Of a stretch of DNA of 6,478 nucleotides, positions 6,102-6,478 are shown piece by piece. Every line of letters begins with the position of its first letter. Positions within the stretch are counted from its first letter, which is position 1. The position numbers were made by a program, and so were the translations under genes. Source of the DNA: Opitutia bacterium UBA953 (GTDB lineage: Bacteria > Verrucomicrobiota > Verrucomicrobiia > Opitutales > UBA953); NCBI GenBank assembly GCA_002293125.1, contig DBCR01000001.1:4737-11214 (forward strand). Reading direction: 5' to 3'. Under the pieces are notes generated by a model. It did not search any database, had not been told where the DNA came from, and saw only the letters and a program-made list of their open reading frames with translations.

Positions 6102-6478
6102 TTACTTGAAGCGGACGCCGTTGGCGTCCTGCGTGACCGTGCAGGCTTCGATGATGGCCCAGATCCACATGAAGAACCAGAGGATGCCGCAGCTCAGGAT
6201 GGAGACGAGCAACTGGATGATGCCCTTGGTGGTGTAGCCGGCGTAAAAGTTATGGATACCGATGCCCAGCAGGACGGCGAGGAGGACGTAGGCCACGCGA
6301 TCCTTGGCGTCAGGGTGGTGCTGGCTCGGGATGCCGTGATACTGGGGAGAACTCGGGGCCGATGGGGACATCGGCGGCGGCACTGGCAGGCCGGCGGCGA
6401 GTTGGGTCTGCTGGAGCGGGGTCCAGTTGGCCATGCCGTTCGTCCAGACCAGCGTGTCGATGGAGATCGTCCGGTCAG
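6102..6478 (-). CDS. GYF_2 (DUF4339) plus TM2 domain membrane protein, N-terminus outside window
   Basis: Partial gene; its start lies beyond base 6478. The visible part is 124 codons. The frame has no stop upstream of the ATG at 6434, and the 14 codons before it read into TISIDTLVWTNGMANW, the typical C-terminal half of a GYF_2 domain (the TLVW..GM..W pattern), so that ATG is internal. Counting from that Met as 1, a Pro/Ser-rich linker follows (16-42). Then comes a TM2 domain (about 44-108): a first membrane helix near 47-64 ending in GIGIHNFYAGYTTKG, and a second near 72-96. The end, TQDANGVRF, is also typical of TM2 proteins. TM2 proteins are two-helix inner-membrane proteins of unclear role; a GYF_2 module is usually taken as a protein-interaction domain. 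The cytoplasmic side of the linker is inferred. Its stop converges on the leuD operon across a shared terminator. Confidence 0.88.
   Translation of the reverse strand, partial: DRTISIDTLVWTNGMANWTPLQQTQLAAGLPVPPPMSPSAPSSPQYHGIPSQHHPDAKDRVAYVLLAVLLGIGIHNFYAGYTTKGIIQLLVSILSCGILWFFMWIWAIIEACTVTQDANGVRFK

Noticed and set aside
1..6478. Search by eye for tRNA, rRNA, CRISPR repeats, transposase, phage or defence genes
   Set aside because: None seen. Most bases are covered by the six confident genes and the 96-residue ORF, and the intergenic stretches are 16 to 159 bases long with no repeated units.

Overview
The window is a GC-rich, densely coding bacterial chromosomal segment with six confident protein genes, one of them cut by the right edge. 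No rRNA, tRNA, CRISPR array, insertion sequence or phage gene was recognised. The gene mix suggests a heterotroph from a poorly cultured Gram-negative lineage: a short stand-alone phosphate acetyltransferase, a secreted M60-type metallopeptidase, PurU, a leuC-orf-leuD cluster, and a GYF_2 plus TM2 membrane protein. I would guess Verrucomicrobiota (Opitutae-like) or a relative. That placement is inference from gene content and from the lack of Shine-Dalgarno motifs; there is no phylogenetic marker in the window.

Left half, minus strand. Transcription runs leftward through purU (3540-2686), the M60 peptidase gene (2614-1181) and pta (1081-26). The gaps are 71 and 99 bases. No convincing intrinsic terminator lies between them, so partial co-transcription is possible, although their functions do not form one pathway. 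PurU releases formate and tetrahydrofolate from 10-formyl-tetrahydrofolate. Pta interconverts acetyl-CoA and acetyl phosphate. The M60 protein is exported and probably cleaves (glyco)proteins outside the cytoplasm.

Right half, plus strand. From a 159-base divergent intergenic region shared with purU, leuC (3700-5106), an unrecognised 96-residue gene (5106-5396) and leuD (5413-6033) form a tight operon. LeuC and LeuD are the two subunits of isopropylmalate isomerase, the second step of leucine biosynthesis. The small gene overlaps the leuC stop codon by one base and ends 16 bases before leuD, so it is probably co-expressed with the isomerase. It is the most interesting unknown here. A perfect 12-bp stem terminator (6054-6081) closes the operon and also serves the gene converging from the right.

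Right edge, minus strand. A TM2-domain membrane protein runs in from beyond the window. Its frame stays open to base 6478 and encodes the C-terminal part of a GYF_2 domain, so the apparent ATG at 6434 is internal.

None of the five complete genes with intergenic starts has a Shine-Dalgarno sequence at normal spacing, and most have a pyrimidine-rich stretch just before the ATG.
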